From Bradyrhizobium sp. CB82 (GTDB lineage: Bacteria > Pseudomonadota > Alphaproteobacteria > Rhizobiales > Xanthobacteraceae), in contig NZ_CP121650.1 in the NCBI RefSeq assembly GCF_029714405.1, positions 310,001 through 374,000 of the forward strand: a DNA stretch of 64,000 nucleotides, given 5' to 3'. This document shows positions 19,299 to 27,674 of the stretch, in pieces. The notes below the pieces were generated by a model that worked only from the letters and a program-made list of their open reading frames with translations, did no database searches and was not told the origin of the DNA. The stretch's first letter is position 1; each line of letters starts with the position of its first letter. Position numbers and translations under genes: made by a program.

Positions 19299-19853
19299 AT
19301 GTCGAAGCGTATTGCCTATCTCGCCGCTGCCGCTTTCAGCGCGCTCGCCATCACCTCAGCCGTCGTCGCGCCGGCTCGCGCCGAGGAAAAGACCGTCATG
19401 GTCGGTGGGGCCGCGATGTTCCCCTCCAAGAACATCATCCAGAACGCCGTCAACTCCAAGGACCACACCACGCTGGTGGCCGCGGTGAAGGCCGCCGGCC
19501 TGGTGCAGACGCTGGAAGGCAAGGGCCCGTTCACGGTGTTCGCGCCGACCAACGCGGCCTTCGGCAAGCTGCCGGCCGGCACCGTCGACACCCTGGTCAA
19601 GCCTGAGAACAAGGCGACCCTGACCAAGATCCTGACCTACCATGTCGTGCCCGGCAGGCTCGAGGCCTCCGACCTCACCGACGGCAAGAAGCTGAAGACC
19701 GCCGAAGGCGAGGAACTGACGGTCAAGAAGATGGACGGCAAGACCTGGATCGTTGACGCCAAGGGCGGCACCTCCATGGTGACGATCTCCAACGTCAATC
19801 AGTCCAACGGTGTCATTCATGTGGTCGATAGCGTGCTGATGCCGTCGACGTAA
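19299..19853 (+). CDS. secreted fasciclin (FAS1) domain protein
   Basis: 184 residues from the ATG at 19299, preceded by GGGAGA; an upstream ATG at 19281 lacks a good site. It has a signal peptide (MSKRIAYL to APARA, cleavage near residue 28), then a single FAS1 domain with LEGKGPFTVFAPTNAAFGKLP, LTYHVVPG and VHVVDSVLMP. FAS1 proteins act in adhesion or surface interactions, and homologues occur in many rhizobia. It is transcribed alone and ends in a strong terminator. Confidence 0.92.
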   Translation: MSKRIAYLAAAAFSALAITSAVVAPARAEEKTVMVGGAAMFPSKNIIQNAVNSKDHTTLVAAVKAAGLVQTLEGKGPFTVFAPTNAAFGKLPAGTVDTLVKPENKATLTKILTYHVVPGRLEASDLTDGKKLKTAEGEELTVKKMDGKTWIVDAKGGTSMVTISNVNQSNGVIHVVDSVLMPST

Positions 19854-19897
19854 CACCGACACGCCCTGTTTCATCCCCGAACAGGACGCGCGAAACG

Positions 19898-19926
19898 GCG
19901 AGCCGGGGATCCCGGCTCGCTTTTTT
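19898..19926 (+). terminator. intrinsic terminator of the fasciclin gene
   Basis: Perfect 10-bp stem GCGAGCCGGG / CCCGGCTCGC, 3-nt loop, followed by TTTTTT. Confidence 0.93.
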
Positions 19927-20033
19927 GTGACCAAGATACCTTTCGGGTATCAAATCGATAGCTGGCAGGACGTAACGAAACCGCAGCCGCTGGCGTATAT
20001 TCATCGTCACGCGATCTCTGAGGACGGACCACC

Positions 20034-20663
20034 ATGTCGAGCCTAGCCGCAGCCGACGCTGCCATCAGCGCTACCAAGGCCAGGACCATCCAGCCGGCCT
20101 GGGTGCGGGTGATGCACTGGATCAATGCCTTCGCCATGATCCTGATGATCATGTCGGGCTGGCAGATCTACAACGCTTCCCCGCTGTTCAATTTCAGCTT
20201 CTCCCGCCACATCACGCTCGGCGGCTGGCTCGGCGGTGCGCTGCTCTGGCATTTCGCGGCGATGTGGATCCTGATGATCAACGGGCTCGCCTATCTCGTC
20301 ACCGGCCTTGCCACCGGCCGCTTCCGGAAAAAACTGCTGCCGATCACGCCGTCCGGCGTGCTCCACGACGTCAGGGCGGCGCTGACCCTCAAGCTCGGCC
20401 ATGACGATCTCACCGTCTACAACTATGTGCAGCGGCTGCTCTACGCCGGGATCATCGTGGTCGGCGTGCTCATCGTGCTGTCCGGCCTGTCGATATGGAA
20501 GCCCGTGCAACTCTACTGGCTGGTGATGCTGTTTGGCGACTATCCGACCGCGCGCTACGTCCATTTCTTCTGCATGGCCGCGATCTGCGCCTTCCTCGTG
20601 GTCCACGTCGCGCTCGCGCTGCTCGTGCCGAAGAGCCTGCGCGCCATGATCATCGGCCGCTGA
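20034..20663 (+). CDS. membrane cytochrome b (b561/hydrogenase type)
   Basis: 209 residues with about four membrane helices and histidines placed for two b-type hemes: VMHWINAF (about residue 24), LLWHFAAMW, RYVHFFCMA and FLVVHVALAL. The fold is the di-heme cytochrome b family that serves hydrogenases, formate dehydrogenases and molybdoenzymes. The next gene starts 14 nt later and encodes a Tat-exported molybdopterin enzyme, so the two very likely form an electron-transfer pair across the membrane. It is not the typical MsrQ. Confidence 0.88.
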   Translation: MSSLAAADAAISATKARTIQPAWVRVMHWINAFAMILMIMSGWQIYNASPLFNFSFSRHITLGGWLGGALLWHFAAMWILMINGLAYLVTGLATGRFRKKLLPITPSGVLHDVRAALTLKLGHDDLTVYNYVQRLLYAGIIVVGVLIVLSGLSIWKPVQLYWLVMLFGDYPTARYVHFFCMAAICAFLVVHVALALLVPKSLRAMIIGR

Positions 20664-20677
20664 TCGGGAGACCTGTC

Positions 20678-21460
20678 ATGGCGAAACGTTCATTCCTGAT
20701 CCCGGGCGTCGACAAGCGTCTCCTCGTCAAGGACTCGCTCAAGGTGATGCCGGACCTGACCCGCCGCCGCTTTATCACCGGCGGCGCCAGCCTCGGCGCG
20801 CTGAGCCTGCTCACCGGCTGCGACGTCGTCGATTCCTCGTCGGCTGAAGAGATGCTGAAGTCGGTCTCGAAATTCAACGACGCCGTGCAGGCCTTCATCT
20901 TCAATCCGGACGCGCTGGCGCCGACGTTCCCTGAGAGCGCGATCACCAAGCCGTTCCCGTTTAACGGCTATTACGATCTCGACGAGGCGCCTGACCTCGA
21001 CGGCAAGGACTGGAGGCTCGAGGTGCGCGGCCTCGTCGACAACAAGAAGTCCTGGACATTGGACGAGCTCTACAAGCTCCCGCAAGTCACGCAAGTGACC
21101 CGCCACATCTGTGTCGAGGGCTGGAGTGCGATCGGCAGCTGGACCGGCACGCCGCTGCGCGATTTCCTGAAACTGATCGGTGCCGACACCCGCGCGAAAT
21201 ATGTCTGGTTCCAGTGCGCCGACAAGGATGGCTACAACTCCCCGCTCGACATGCGCTCGGCGCTGCATCCGCAGACGCAGATGACATTCAAATATGCCAA
21301 CGACATTCTGCCGCGCGCGTACGGCTACCCGATGAAGATCCGCGTGCCGACGAAGCTCGGATTCAAGAACCCAAAATATGTGGTCTCGATGGAAGTCACC
21401 AACGAGTACAAGGGCGGCTACTGGGAAGACCAGGGGTACAATTCGTTCAGTGGAAGCTAG
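20678..21460 (+). CDS. Tat-exported molybdopterin oxidoreductase (sulfite-oxidase/YedY-like), probable lipoprotein
   Basis: 260 residues from the ATG at 20678, preceded by GGGAG. The N-terminus has a twin-arginine motif LTRRRFITGG followed by a hydrophobic run and LLTGC, which looks like a lipobox. The molybdopterin domain has ICVEGWSAIGSW (Cys as Mo ligand), FQCADKDGYNSPLD and YPMKIRVPTKLGFKNPK, all typical of the sulfite-oxidase fold. It is likely coupled to the preceding cytochrome b. The substrate is unknown; MsrP-like repair of oxidised methionine is one possibility. An IS110 element sits immediately after its stop. Confidence 0.88.
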   Translation: MAKRSFLIPGVDKRLLVKDSLKVMPDLTRRRFITGGASLGALSLLTGCDVVDSSSAEEMLKSVSKFNDAVQAFIFNPDALAPTFPESAITKPFPFNGYYDLDEAPDLDGKDWRLEVRGLVDNKKSWTLDELYKLPQVTQVTRHICVEGWSAIGSWTGTPLRDFLKLIGADTRAKYVWFQCADKDGYNSPLDMRSALHPQTQMTFKYANDILPRAYGYPMKIRVPTKLGFKNPKYVVSMEVTNEYKGGYWEDQGYNSFSGS

Positions 21461-21465
21461 CTACC

Positions 21466-22835
21466 CTGCCGTAGCAACCATTAAATGGTGGCTGTGTTCT
21501 ACGCCCTTTTGATCATCCGAGCCCGCCACGATGACGCCGTACTCGCGTCCGTCAAGGCGTGGCCTGGCGGCAGATAAGGTGAGTTCTGGCGAGCGACGGC
21601 CAGCCTTGACGGACGCTGCGCGCGGCGTCGTGAGAGGCCGTAGGTCGGGACGAAGAAACTCGTCCCGGTCCAACTAAGAAACAGAGAAGGATCGCACCGG
21701 CGGTTCGCCGCACCATGGCGTGCCGCGAGCCAGATGAGCATCTTCCTGGCACAGGCAACGAGCGCGCGCTTGTGTTCCTTTCCGGCTGCGGTCAGCCTGC
21801 GGTAGAGCTCGATGAGCTGTGGATTCCATCGAAACGATGCAGCCAGTGAAGCGGTATAAAGGGCGCGACGCAGCCGCTTTCGTCCGCCTTCAATATGCCG
21901 AACCCCGACCTGGTCGCCGCTGTCGTCGTCATAGGGCGCAAGTCCGGCGAGAGCGACAGCTTGCTCCCGTGTGATCCGGCCGATCTCAGGCAGACGCACC
22001 AGGATGGCAACGGCGGTCGGCAGCCCGATGCCGTCGACGCTGTTGATCAGCGCAAGCCTCTTGGCAAGGTCGGGATGCTTGCAGATCGAGGCGACCAGAG
22101 CCTTGAGTGCGGCCTTCTCACGTTGTTCCAAACGCGCGATATCCTCATGCCAGAGCTGGTTAATCCCTACATTGCGGCAGCTCTCGATCCTGTTCTTGAG
22201 GCGCGCGATATCCTCGCCGATCTGATCGATCATGGTCAGTTGCTCGGCGAATGGCCGCAACCGAGGATCGGGAGCGGCATGGATCTTCCGCACCGCTGCG
22301 GTGCAAGCTGCGATAAGAGCAGCATCGATCTTATCGTTCTTGGCCCGCCGCAAGTGGAATTTGGCATAGGCCCGGACCTGAGCCGGCTGAAACACCACAA
22401 CCACAAACCGCTTGCGTCGCAGTTCAGCGACGACAGGCTGTTCGTAACCGCCGCTCGCCTCGATGCCGATGCGCTTGACGCGATGCTGTCGCAGCCACGC
22501 CAACAAAGCCTCGTGACCTTCCGACGTGTTCTCCACCTGCAACTGCTCGCGGCGGCCCTCGATCGCCACATCAAGCTTCCGTTTGCCGGTATCGACCCCG
22601 GCACAGGTCGTGGTATGCTTGCCCATCTTCGTCGATCCCTCCCTTGTTATGCGAACCTCAAGTTCGTTCAACCATTCGGGTCCCGATGAAGTGCCGGTCG
22701 CGATCTCGCTACGTCGGACAGCCCTTAAGGCTTCGATGGGTACCGATCCGATCGAACGGCGACCCAGCTCGGGCCGTCACCCGGGCTGGGCCATTCCTCA
22801 CGGAACGGCACCATCATAAGAGATCGGGCTAATAC
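21466..22835 (-). mobile_element. IS110-family insertion sequence
   Basis: Contains a full DEDD transposase gene. IS110 elements lack clear inverted repeats, so the ends are estimated. The downstream end is placed near CTGCCGTAGCAACCATTAAA because that segment recurs beside asd at about 28727. The upstream end is placed where a different repeat family begins near 22836. It is inserted within a few bases of the molybdoenzyme stop codon. Confidence 0.7.
21499..22626 (-). CDS. IS110-family transposase (DEDD)
   Basis: About 375 residues from the ATG at 22626 (MGKHTTTCAGVDTGKRKLD); the frame extends 15 codons further upstream. The N-terminal RuvC-like DEDD domain shows GVDTGKRKLDVA (first Asp), GIEASGGYEQPV (Glu) and KNDKIDAALI (Asp pair). 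The C-terminal Tnp_20 domain shows DGIGLPTAVAILV and ALAGLAPYDDDSGD, then RRALYTASLAA with the candidate serine nucleophile. The ORF is uninterrupted, so the element may still be active. Confidence 0.93.
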   Translation of the reverse strand: MGKHTTTCAGVDTGKRKLDVAIEGRREQLQVENTSEGHEALLAWLRQHRVKRIGIEASGGYEQPVVAELRRKRFVVVVFQPAQVRAYAKFHLRRAKNDKIDAALIAACTAAVRKIHAAPDPRLRPFAEQLTMIDQIGEDIARLKNRIESCRNVGINQLWHEDIARLEQREKAALKALVASICKHPDLAKRLALINSVDGIGLPTAVAILVRLPEIGRITREQAVALAGLAPYDDDSGDQVGVRHIEGGRKRLRRALYTASLAASFRWNPQLIELYRRLTAAGKEHKRALVACARKMLIWLAARHGAANRRCDPSLFLSWTGTSFFVPTYGLSRRRAQRPSRLAVARQNSPYLPPGHALTDASTASSWRARMIKRA

Positions 22836-23024
22836 AAGGATGGGTTTGGCCGAAGGCCTAACCCACCACTTCTGCCGCCGCGGAGACGGAAGAGGTGGAT
22901 TACGCTTCGCGAACCTTACTGTGTCACGAACCCTCATGGTGAGGAGCGCGAAGCGCGTCTCGAACCATGAGGCCCCGCCTGTGGCCCACATCCTTCGAGA
23001 CGCTTGCTTCGCAAGCTCCTCAAA
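22836..23024. repeat. two dispersed repeat types (families F and G) between IS110 and the MFS remnant
   Basis: 22836-22870 holds GGGTTTGGCCGAAGGCCTAACCCACC, a hairpin related to the GGTGGGCAAAGC... type at 25053. 22930-23024 holds a repeat reading CTCATGGTGAGGAGCGCGAA then its inverted arm CCATGAGG, followed by CCTTCGAGACGCTTGCTTCG. The second repeat runs into the truncated end of the MFS gene. Confidence 0.75.
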
Positions 23025-23603
23025 CGGATCAAAAACAGCGGGATCGTCATGACGGCCGAGAGCAGCGTCAGCGCCCACCACACGATCCACCACGAGCCCG
23101 GTCCGAAATATTGCAGCGTGAATGGCGCAATCAGCCCGGAGGCGAGAATTCCGACGCCGGGTCCCGCATAGAACAGGCTGAGCAGGAAGTTCGCCCGCTC
23201 GGGATGCGACTGCGCGATGGTCGCGGCCAGCGCACCGCCGGCGACGAAGTCCGCCGCGGCGCCAAGGCCCGGCACCAGCCGCGCCAGGCTGAGCGCAATG
23301 AAATTGCCGGTCAGCGCGCAGACGGCGAGCGCCGCAAGGCAGGCCAGTGTTCCGCCGCGGATCGCGGCCGACCAGCCCACCCGCTTGACCAGCCGCGAGG
23401 CCATCAGGGCGCCCGCAAGGTAGCCGACGGCGTTGATGGTATTCATGAAGCCGGCGGCCGAGTAGGACCAGTTCAGGCCGTCCCGCATGTCCGGCAGCAT
23501 AGGCAAAGCGGCCGATGCCGAGCCCGATAGTCGCCGCCAGCGACAGCGTCAGGATCAGCCGCGCAGGGCGCGCCTTGAGTGGCGGACGGTCAGGGGCGTG
23601 CAA
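23020..23603 (-). pseudogene. MFS transporter remnant (YbfB/YjiJ type), frameshifted and truncated
   Basis: A likely TTG start at 23603 follows GGAG. The first frame gives KARPARLILTLSLAATIGLG then GIGRFAYA. A frameshift near 23510 moves the rest to another frame (LPDMRDGLNWSYSAAGFMNT, then LYAGPGVGILASGL). Only about six of the expected twelve membrane helices remain; the C-terminal half is replaced by a dispersed repeat at about 23024 and then IS110. Not functional as a transporter. Confidence 0.82.
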
Positions 23604-23713
23604 GGGGTACTCCGGCAATGCCGATTGTGGCAGGCCCGGTGCGCCTTGCAAAGCCGCGCCGCGGCAATGGTGTCTTGCCAAGCGCGCAACGCCGCTCTAG
23701 CACTCCGGCCAAC

Positions 23714-23884
23714 CGTCATTCCGGGGCGCGCCGCCTAACTCGGGCTTACCCGAGTTGGGACTTAGGTGGTGCTCAAGCCGGCAACAGCCGACTTGGATGC
23801 GCGAGTCCGGAATCCATTTCGCCGCCTGTTCCGTGGCCAGATGGATTCCAGGCTCGCTCGCCTTGCTCGCGCCCCGGAATGACG
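23714..23884. repeat. 170-nt palindromic repeat (family E) upstream of leuB
   Basis: The outer arms are GTCATTCCGGGGCGCG and CGCGCCCCGGAATGAC; an inner pair is CCGGAATCCAT / ATGGATTCCAGG. Together with 23604-23713, where nothing is recognisable, it fills the 307-nt gap before leuB. Any leuB promoter must lie within or beside it. Confidence 0.85.
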
Positions 23885-23910
23885 CGGTGAGATCGAGAGG
23901 AAAATTGACC

Positions 23911-25023
23911 ATGGCGACCCATAAACTGCTGCTGCTCCCCGGTGACGGCATTGGCCCCGAGGTGATGGGCGAGGTGAAGCGGCTGATCGACTGGCTCAAT
24001 GCGGCAGGGATCGCCAAATTCGAGACCGATACCGGCCTCGTCGGCGGCGCCGCCTATGACGCGCACAAGGTGTCGATCTCCGAGGGCGACATGGCCAAGG
24101 CCAAGGACGCCGATGCCGTCATTTTCGGTGCGGTCGGCGGCCCGAAGTGGGATGCCGTGCCCTATGAGGTGCGCCCCGAAGCCGGCCTGCTCCGGCTGCG
24201 CAAGGATCTCGCTTTGTTCGCCAACCTCCGCCCTGCCGTCTGTTATCCGGCCCTCGCGGACGCATCGAGCCTGAAGCGTGAGGCCGTCGAGGGCCTCGAC
24301 ATCGTCATCGTGCGCGAGCTCACCGGCGGCGTCTATTTCGGCGAGCCCAAGACCATCACCGATCTCGGCAACGGCCAGAAGCGCGCCATCGATACCCAGG
24401 TCTACGACACCTACGAGATCGAGCGCATCGCCCGTGTCGCCTTTGACCTCGCCAGGAAGCGCCGCAACAAGGTGACGTCGATGGAGAAGCGCAACGTCAT
24501 GAAGTCTGGCGTGCTCTGGAACGAGGTGGTGACGCAAGTCCACAAGCGCGAATACGCGGACGTGACGCTCGAGCATCAGCTCGCCGATTCCGGCGGCATG
24601 ATGCTGGTGAAATGGCCCAAGCAGTTCGACGTGATCGTCACCGACAATCTGTTCGGCGACATGCTGTCGGACATCGCGGCGATGCTGACCGGCTCGCTCG
24701 GCATGCTGCCCTCGGCTTCGCTCGGCGAAGTGGATGTGAAGAGCAAGAAGCGCAAGGCGCTGTATGAGCCCGTGCACGGCTCGGCGCCCGACATCGCCGG
24801 CAAGGGCCTCGCCAACCCGATCGCGATGATCTCCTCCTTCGGCATGGCGCTGCGCTACTCCTTCGATATGGGCGCGCTCGCCGACAAGCTGGACGCCGCG
24901 ATATCAGCCGTGCTGGCGAGCGGCCTGCGCACTGCCGACATCAAGTCGGAAGGCACGACCGCCGCCTCCACCACGCAGATGGGCGAAGCGATCTTGAAGG
25001 AATTGCAGAAGCTGCACGCGTAA
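23911..25023 (+). CDS. leuB: 3-isopropylmalate dehydrogenase
   Basis: 370 residues from the ATG at 23911 with GAGAGGA upstream; the frame extends upstream through a repeat but those codons are not genuine. NAD-dependent oxidative decarboxylation of 3-isopropylmalate in leucine synthesis. Motifs: [12 protein letters not shown] (N-terminus), [26 protein letters not shown], and [20 protein letters not shown] with the Mg-binding Asp residues. It is separated from leuD and leuC, which lie 7-12 kb away on the other strand. Confidence 0.96.
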   Translation: MATHKLLLLPGDGIGPEVMGEVKRLIDWLNAAGIAKFETDTGLVGGAAYDAHKVSISEGDMAKAKDADAVIFGAVGGPKWDAVPYEVRPEAGLLRLRKDLALFANLRPAVCYPALADASSLKREAVEGLDIVIVRELTGGVYFGEPKTITDLGNGQKRAIDTQVYDTYEIERIARVAFDLARKRRNKVTSMEKRNVMKSGVLWNEVVTQVHKREYADVTLEHQLADSGGMMLVKWPKQFDVIVTDNLFGDMLSDIAAMLTGSLGMLPSASLGEVDVKSKKRKALYEPVHGSAPDIAGKGLANPIAMISSFGMALRYSFDMGALADKLDAAISAVLASGLRTADIKSEGTTAASTTQMGEAILKELQKLHA

Positions 25024-25052
25024 GCGCAGCAGAGTTGTAGCAATCGTAGCAA

Positions 25053-25138
25053 GGGTGGGCAAAGCGCAGCGTGCCCACCACTTCTGTCGTCATTGCTGAG
25101 AGATGGTGGGCACGGCGCAAGAGCGCCTTTGCCCAACC
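25053..25138. repeat. dispersed hairpin repeat, family F
   Basis: Contains GGTGGGCAAAGCGCAGCGTG CCCACC and a second arm GGTGGGCACGGCGCAAGAGC...GCCCAACC. A related copy is at about 28820-28857 after asd, and a shorter one at 22836-22870. Confidence 0.75.
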
Positions 25139-25154
25139 TTTTATTTCCCAAACA

Positions 25155-25181
25155 AAATGGCCGGGCAATGCCCGGCCATTT
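25155..25181 (+). terminator. intrinsic terminator downstream of leuB
   Basis: Perfect 12-bp stem AAATGGCCGGGC / GCCCGGCCATTT with a 3-nt loop. It closely resembles the terminator after argG at 4075-4104. The T run is short. Confidence 0.75.
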
Positions 25182-25205
25182 CGATTCAGGCGTAGCTGTT
25201 GTTAC

Positions 25206-26249
25206 TAGAGCGGTAGCCCATCTTACTGAATCGTTGGGGATTCCCAAATCAGCGGTTTCCTGATTCAAGCTGTTGGCCGGGACCGGAGGCCGGCGAGCAT
25301 GGCGAAACCGTTGTCGATGGATCTTCGCGAACGTGTTCTTAGCTGTATTGAGAGCGGCGTTTCAGGCCGGCAGGCTGCTGAGCGATTTGGAGTGAGCCCG
25401 GCCAGCGTAAGCCGTTGGCGAACGCGCGAGCGGGAGCAAGGCGATGCTCTGCCAAAGGCTCAAGGCGGTGATCGCAAATCGCACCGGATCGATGCTCACC
25501 AGGCGGCGATCATAGCTTTGCTCGAGGCGTCGCCCGATATCACCATTGAGGAATTGCGGCACAGCTTGAGCAAACAAGGCCTATCCTTTGGCTATGGCAC
25601 GATCCGCCGCTTCTTCGAACGTCACAAGATCACGCGCAAAAAAAGACTGCCCATGCCGCAGAGCAGAACCGTCCGGACGTTTTGAAGGACCGCGAGGCTT
25701 GGCGCGAGAGCCAGGACAAGCTCGACCGGGATCGCCTCGTCTTCATTGATGAGACTTGGGCATCGACCAACATGGCGCGAACACACGGCCGCTGCCGGCG
25801 CGGTGGCCAGCATTCCTCACGGTCACTGGAAAACGACAACCTGCGTAGCCGCCCTCACCACGAACGGCATCATCGCTCCATGGGTGCTCGATGGCCCCAT
25901 CAACCGCGACGCCTTTGAGACCTATGTCGAAAAAGTGCTCGTCCCCGAGCTGCCGGAACACGCCATCGTCATCATGGACAACCTGTCCAGCCACAAAGGA
26001 CCACGCATACGCAAGATGATCGAGGCGGCCGGCGCCACGCTCCTCTATCTCCCGCCCTACAGCCCCGACCTCAATCCGATTGAGAACGCCTTCGCCAAGC
26101 TCAAAGCACACTTGCGAAAGGCCGCCGAACGGACCATCGGCGGCCTTTGGGATGCGATCGGGCGCATCGTCGACACCTACACGCCCGCAGAGTCTAGGAA
26201 CTACTTCGCCGCCGCCGGCTATTTGCAATCTGATCGGCTAACGCTTCTA
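25206..26249 (+). mobile_element. IS630-family insertion sequence (decayed)
   Basis: Ends inferred from matching inverted termini: TAGAGCGGTAGCCCATC on the left and the reverse complement of GATCGGCTAACGCTTCTA on the right. Both are bounded by TA, the IS630 target dinucleotide. It encodes a two-frame transposase with additional lesions. Removing the element and one TA restores a continuous stop and downstream sequence for the minus-strand gene ending at 26247. Confidence 0.85.
25299..26233 (+). pseudogene. IS630-family transposase, frameshifted
   Basis: The first part (25299-25685) has a helix-turn-helix pattern: MDLRERVLSCIESGVSGRQA, FGVSPASVSRWR. At about 25640 the run CGCAAAAAAAGAC offers an A-AAA-AAG slip site. 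A -1 shift there continues into DKLDRDRLVFIDETWASTNM (first catalytic Asp). A second frame change near 25805 is not explained by slippage and coincides with a small deletion relative to relatives. The last frame gives HAIVIMDNLSSHKG and LPPYSPDLNPIENAF (remaining DDE residues) and runs past the IS end without a stop. Probably inactive. Confidence 0.85.
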
Positions 26250-26630
26250 GTACAGCGGGAACGCCGTGGGGTAACCGCCGAGATCGGCCGGCGGCGAGAG
26301 CGGCTGGCGATCGATCGGACGGTTGTTGTTCTCACGCGCGAAGGTCGGATAGCCGATCGCAGGCGGGAAGGCATAGTCGGAGAACTTGCGGTCGCCCGGA
26401 TTGACCTCGGTGCCGCCGTCCAGCCAGGAGCGCTTGCTGACATAGATGCGGGTACGCGGGCCCTGCTGATAAACAACGTTGGGGCCGCCCGGTCCGTAAT
26501 AGACGCGACCGCGATCGTCATAGGTGCGCTTGGTCCTGGCATCGGCCGAGGCGGTCAGGCCGATGGCGGCAACAGCGCCGGCCGCAAGCCAGATCGCCAA
26601 TTTGTTCGCGGCAGAGAATTTCGAGCTCAT
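26247..26630 (-). CDS. small secreted hypothetical protein
   Basis: 127 residues from the ATG at 26630, with AAGGGGA upstream; the frame extends 15 codons more but without a site. An N-terminal signal peptide (NKLAIWLAAGAVAAIGLT to ADAR) is followed by a polar mature part rich in Tyr, Arg, Pro and Gly (YYGPGGPNVVYQQGPRTRIY). I do not recognise the family. Its TAG stop lies exactly at the right end of the IS630 element; the reading frame itself is intact. Confidence 0.7.
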   Translation of the reverse strand: MSSKFSAANKLAIWLAAGAVAAIGLTASADARTKRTYDDRGRVYYGPGGPNVVYQQGPRTRIYVSKRSWLDGGTEVNPGDRKFSDYAFPPAIGYPTFARENNNRPIDRQPLSPPADLGGYPTAFPLY

Positions 26631-26787
26631 CACGTCCCCTTCAGGCGGCAGGGCCGCCAATCGATTTCGCCCCATACTAGCGCGCCGGGCGTGGCCGGAA
26701 CTAGGTCAATTGGGTCACACCGCGCCGGAATAATTGTAGCAACGACCAAAAGTTGCATGAAAACCAGCCACTTGGGCTTGATGCGCG

Positions 26788-27558
26788 TCAAAGCGCGCCG
26801 CGCAGCTGCGCATTTCCAGCGACCATCAGCCAGTCCGCGGCAGCAGGGGTGCGGCAAGAGCGGCGCTTGAGCTCGGCATGGGCGAACAATTCGGCCAGCT
26901 TCGGCTCGTTGCCGGAGGCGAGCAGCGTCAGCCGGTTCAATGTGCAGGCGATTGCGGCGCGCCGGGCGGGCAGTGCGTCACCCTGGCACGACCAGCCGGA
27001 GATCTGAAGCGGGGGCTCCACGATCCGCTTGACATAGCCGAGACAGCCCGACGCCTGCCCGCTCGGGCGATACAGGGCTACGGGCCCGAACTTGCTGTCG
27101 ATGACGCCGGCTTCCTCGATCGGCGTCGCGTCCTTGAGGCCCCTCCGGGCCGGCAGGCGTGCCGCCGGATCGAACTCGCCGCCGGGGCGGTAGATTTCGA
27201 GCTCGGCGACTGGCACCGGCGGATCGCCGACCCAGCGCATGACGTCCATGCGGCCGCCCTCGGGATGCCGAAGGATGATGTAAGCGGCTGTTTTACCGTT
27301 GGAATCGAGCCGGCTGACGGCAAAGGCCGGACGCGAGCGGTCGGCCACGTTCCAGCCTGGCCTTGTCGCTACCTCGTCGTCATGCAGGCTCGGCAACTGG
27401 CCGAGTGTGGCAAGCAACAGGATGCCAAGCAGCGCCAGCGTCCCCAGATAGGCGAACAGGCGCGCCAGCGTGCCAACGATCTCGTCGGCGAAGCCTAGGA
27501 GTGCCAGATGGACCCAGGTTCTGGGAAGTGCGGCCGCGGGGGCATGGTACGGCGGCAT
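26788..27558 (-). CDS. hypothetical membrane-anchored protein
   Basis: 256 residues. A proline-rich N-terminus and one strong membrane segment (about residues 32-55, LFAYLGTLALLGILLLATL) lead to a periplasmic or exported domain of about 195 residues containing GYVKRIVEPPLQISGWSCQGD. Cysteines in GCLGYV and SWSC-like contexts could form disulfides. No domain is recognised. It lies head-to-head with asd across about 115 nt, so a divergent promoter region is likely there. Confidence 0.7.
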   Translation of the reverse strand: MPPYHAPAAALPRTWVHLALLGFADEIVGTLARLFAYLGTLALLGILLLATLGQLPSLHDDEVATRPGWNVADRSRPAFAVSRLDSNGKTAAYIILRHPEGGRMDVMRWVGDPPVPVAELEIYRPGGEFDPAARLPARRGLKDATPIEEAGVIDSKFGPVALYRPSGQASGCLGYVKRIVEPPLQISGWSCQGDALPARRAAIACTLNRLTLLASGNEPKLAELFAHAELKRRSCRTPAAADWLMVAGNAQLRGAL

Positions 27559-27674
27559 CCAATGCCTTCTGGCACGGTCAAACGTTGTCTTGAGGGCGGT
27601 TCTCGCATAGAAGCGCTGCTCTTCCTGCTTAAGCGCACAGCTTTCGGAAGGCCTTTTTCATCGGAGAGTGAACG

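Noticed and set aside
21499..22671. Use of the upstream start at 22671 for the IS110 transposase
   Set aside because: MGKHTTTCAGVDTGKRKLD at 22626 matches the usual family start; the 15 upstream codons are not conserved in kind.
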